From Halothiobacillus sp. (GTDB lineage: Bacteria; Pseudomonadota; Gammaproteobacteria; Halothiobacillales; Halothiobacillaceae): 33,576 nucleotides of DNA. The stretch spans positions 1-33,576 of the forward strand of contig JAGDVP010000014.1 of the NCBI GenBank assembly GCA_023255735.1. Direction: 5' to 3'. Shown one piece after another: positions 33,358-33,576 of the stretch. A program made the translations under genes and the position numbers. The notes under the pieces were generated by a model that was not told where the DNA came from, did no database searches, and was given only the letters and a program-made list of their open reading frames with translations. Within the stretch, counting starts at the first letter, position 1. Each line of letters starts with the position of its first letter.

Positions 33358-33576
33358 ACGAAAAAACACCTGGGTATTTTGCTGGCTGCGCTGGTGGTTA
33401 CCGGGTTTTCCGGTGTTGCGTGGGCCGCTGCCAACCCATACAACGTTCCCAATGCAAACCCCTGGAATGTTTTACAACTTTATCAAGGCATTGCAGGTGG
33501 ATTTATCAGTAAGGCCACGACCATTGCCGAAAGTGTTTTTGGCATGCTGGCGACTATCGAGTTCGCCTGGACATGG
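33358..33576 (+). CDS. TrbL/VirB6-like conjugal transfer protein, N-terminus only
   Basis: The last 72 codons read KKHLGILLAALVVTGFSGVAWA, a clean Sec signal peptide, then NPWNVLQLYQGIAG and ISKATTIAESVFGMLATIEF. This resembles the start of TrbL, the polytopic inner-membrane channel component of conjugative type IV secretion. The window ends inside the gene. The codon expected to be ATG is ACG (33358-33360), with GGCAGG seven bases upstream as a plausible ribosome site. The frame is open back to a stop at 33247-33249 with no ATG. No other transfer gene lies upstream, so this is an edge of mobile DNA or an assembly junction. Confidence 0.55.

Overview
The window reads as a chromosomal contig from a gammaproteobacterium, flanked at both ends by signs of rearrangement. 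The main evidence is gene order: def-fmt-rsmB-(DUF4390)-ntrY-ntrX-trkA-trkH diverges from LysM lipoprotein-dprA-smg-topA-tsaC-hemF. Cobalamin-independent metE, TtcA, LpxL-type acyltransferases and a TonB-dependent receptor also fit a Gram-negative host. A Halothiobacillus-like or other purple-sulfur-lineage bacterium is a guess from general protein character and moderately high GC. It is not demonstrated here.

Left end (1-4513): a TonB-dependent receptor survives only as its C-terminal barrel, cut near base 50 by what looks like the terminus of an insertion sequence. Downstream on the same strand are an ExbB/TolQ/MotA-type proton channel subunit, a Tat-exported PhoD-like phosphatase, an unrecognised 111-residue protein and a secreted HAD acid phosphatase. 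Together these look like a phosphoester scavenging unit. A DUF3147 membrane protein converges on it.

Housekeeping block (4660-11474): metE with a strong terminator, a thiol glutathione peroxidase, proline iminopeptidase, ttcA, and two LpxL-family acyltransferases that converge with a 10-base overlap.

Minus-strand superoperon (22008 down to 10542): def, fmt, rsmB, a DUF4390 protein, the NtrY/NtrX two-component pair, TrkA/TrkH potassium uptake, and the second acyltransferase. Genes overlap or lie a few bases to about 25 bases apart. NtrX lacks the GAFTGA sigma-54 contact motif. NtrY carries an unusual Ala/Pro/Glu-rich insertion and tail.

Plus-strand block (22354-29443): LysM lipoprotein, dprA, smg, topA (repeat-type C-terminus with a basic tail), tsaC and hemF. 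Then come a secreted nuclease, rpmE2 and comF on the minus strand, and a small membrane protein and bioB on the plus strand. The rpmE2 terminator lies inside the nuclease signal-peptide coding sequence.

Right end (33084-33576): after the bioB terminator, the minus strand encodes only the last 40 residues of a surface protein. They consist of a Pro-Val repeat, Gly4, a hydrophobic helix and an Arg cluster, which is a GlyGly-CTERM-like sorting signal. About 30 bases further on, the plus strand enters the N-terminus of a TrbL/VirB6-like conjugation protein with ACG where ATG is expected. This is the clearest junction between chromosome and mobile DNA in the window. No CRISPR array, rRNA or tRNA gene was seen. 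I found no convincing wholly new multi-gene system; the best leads are the phosphoester locus, the right-end junction, the atypical NtrYX pair and the terminator inside the nuclease gene.
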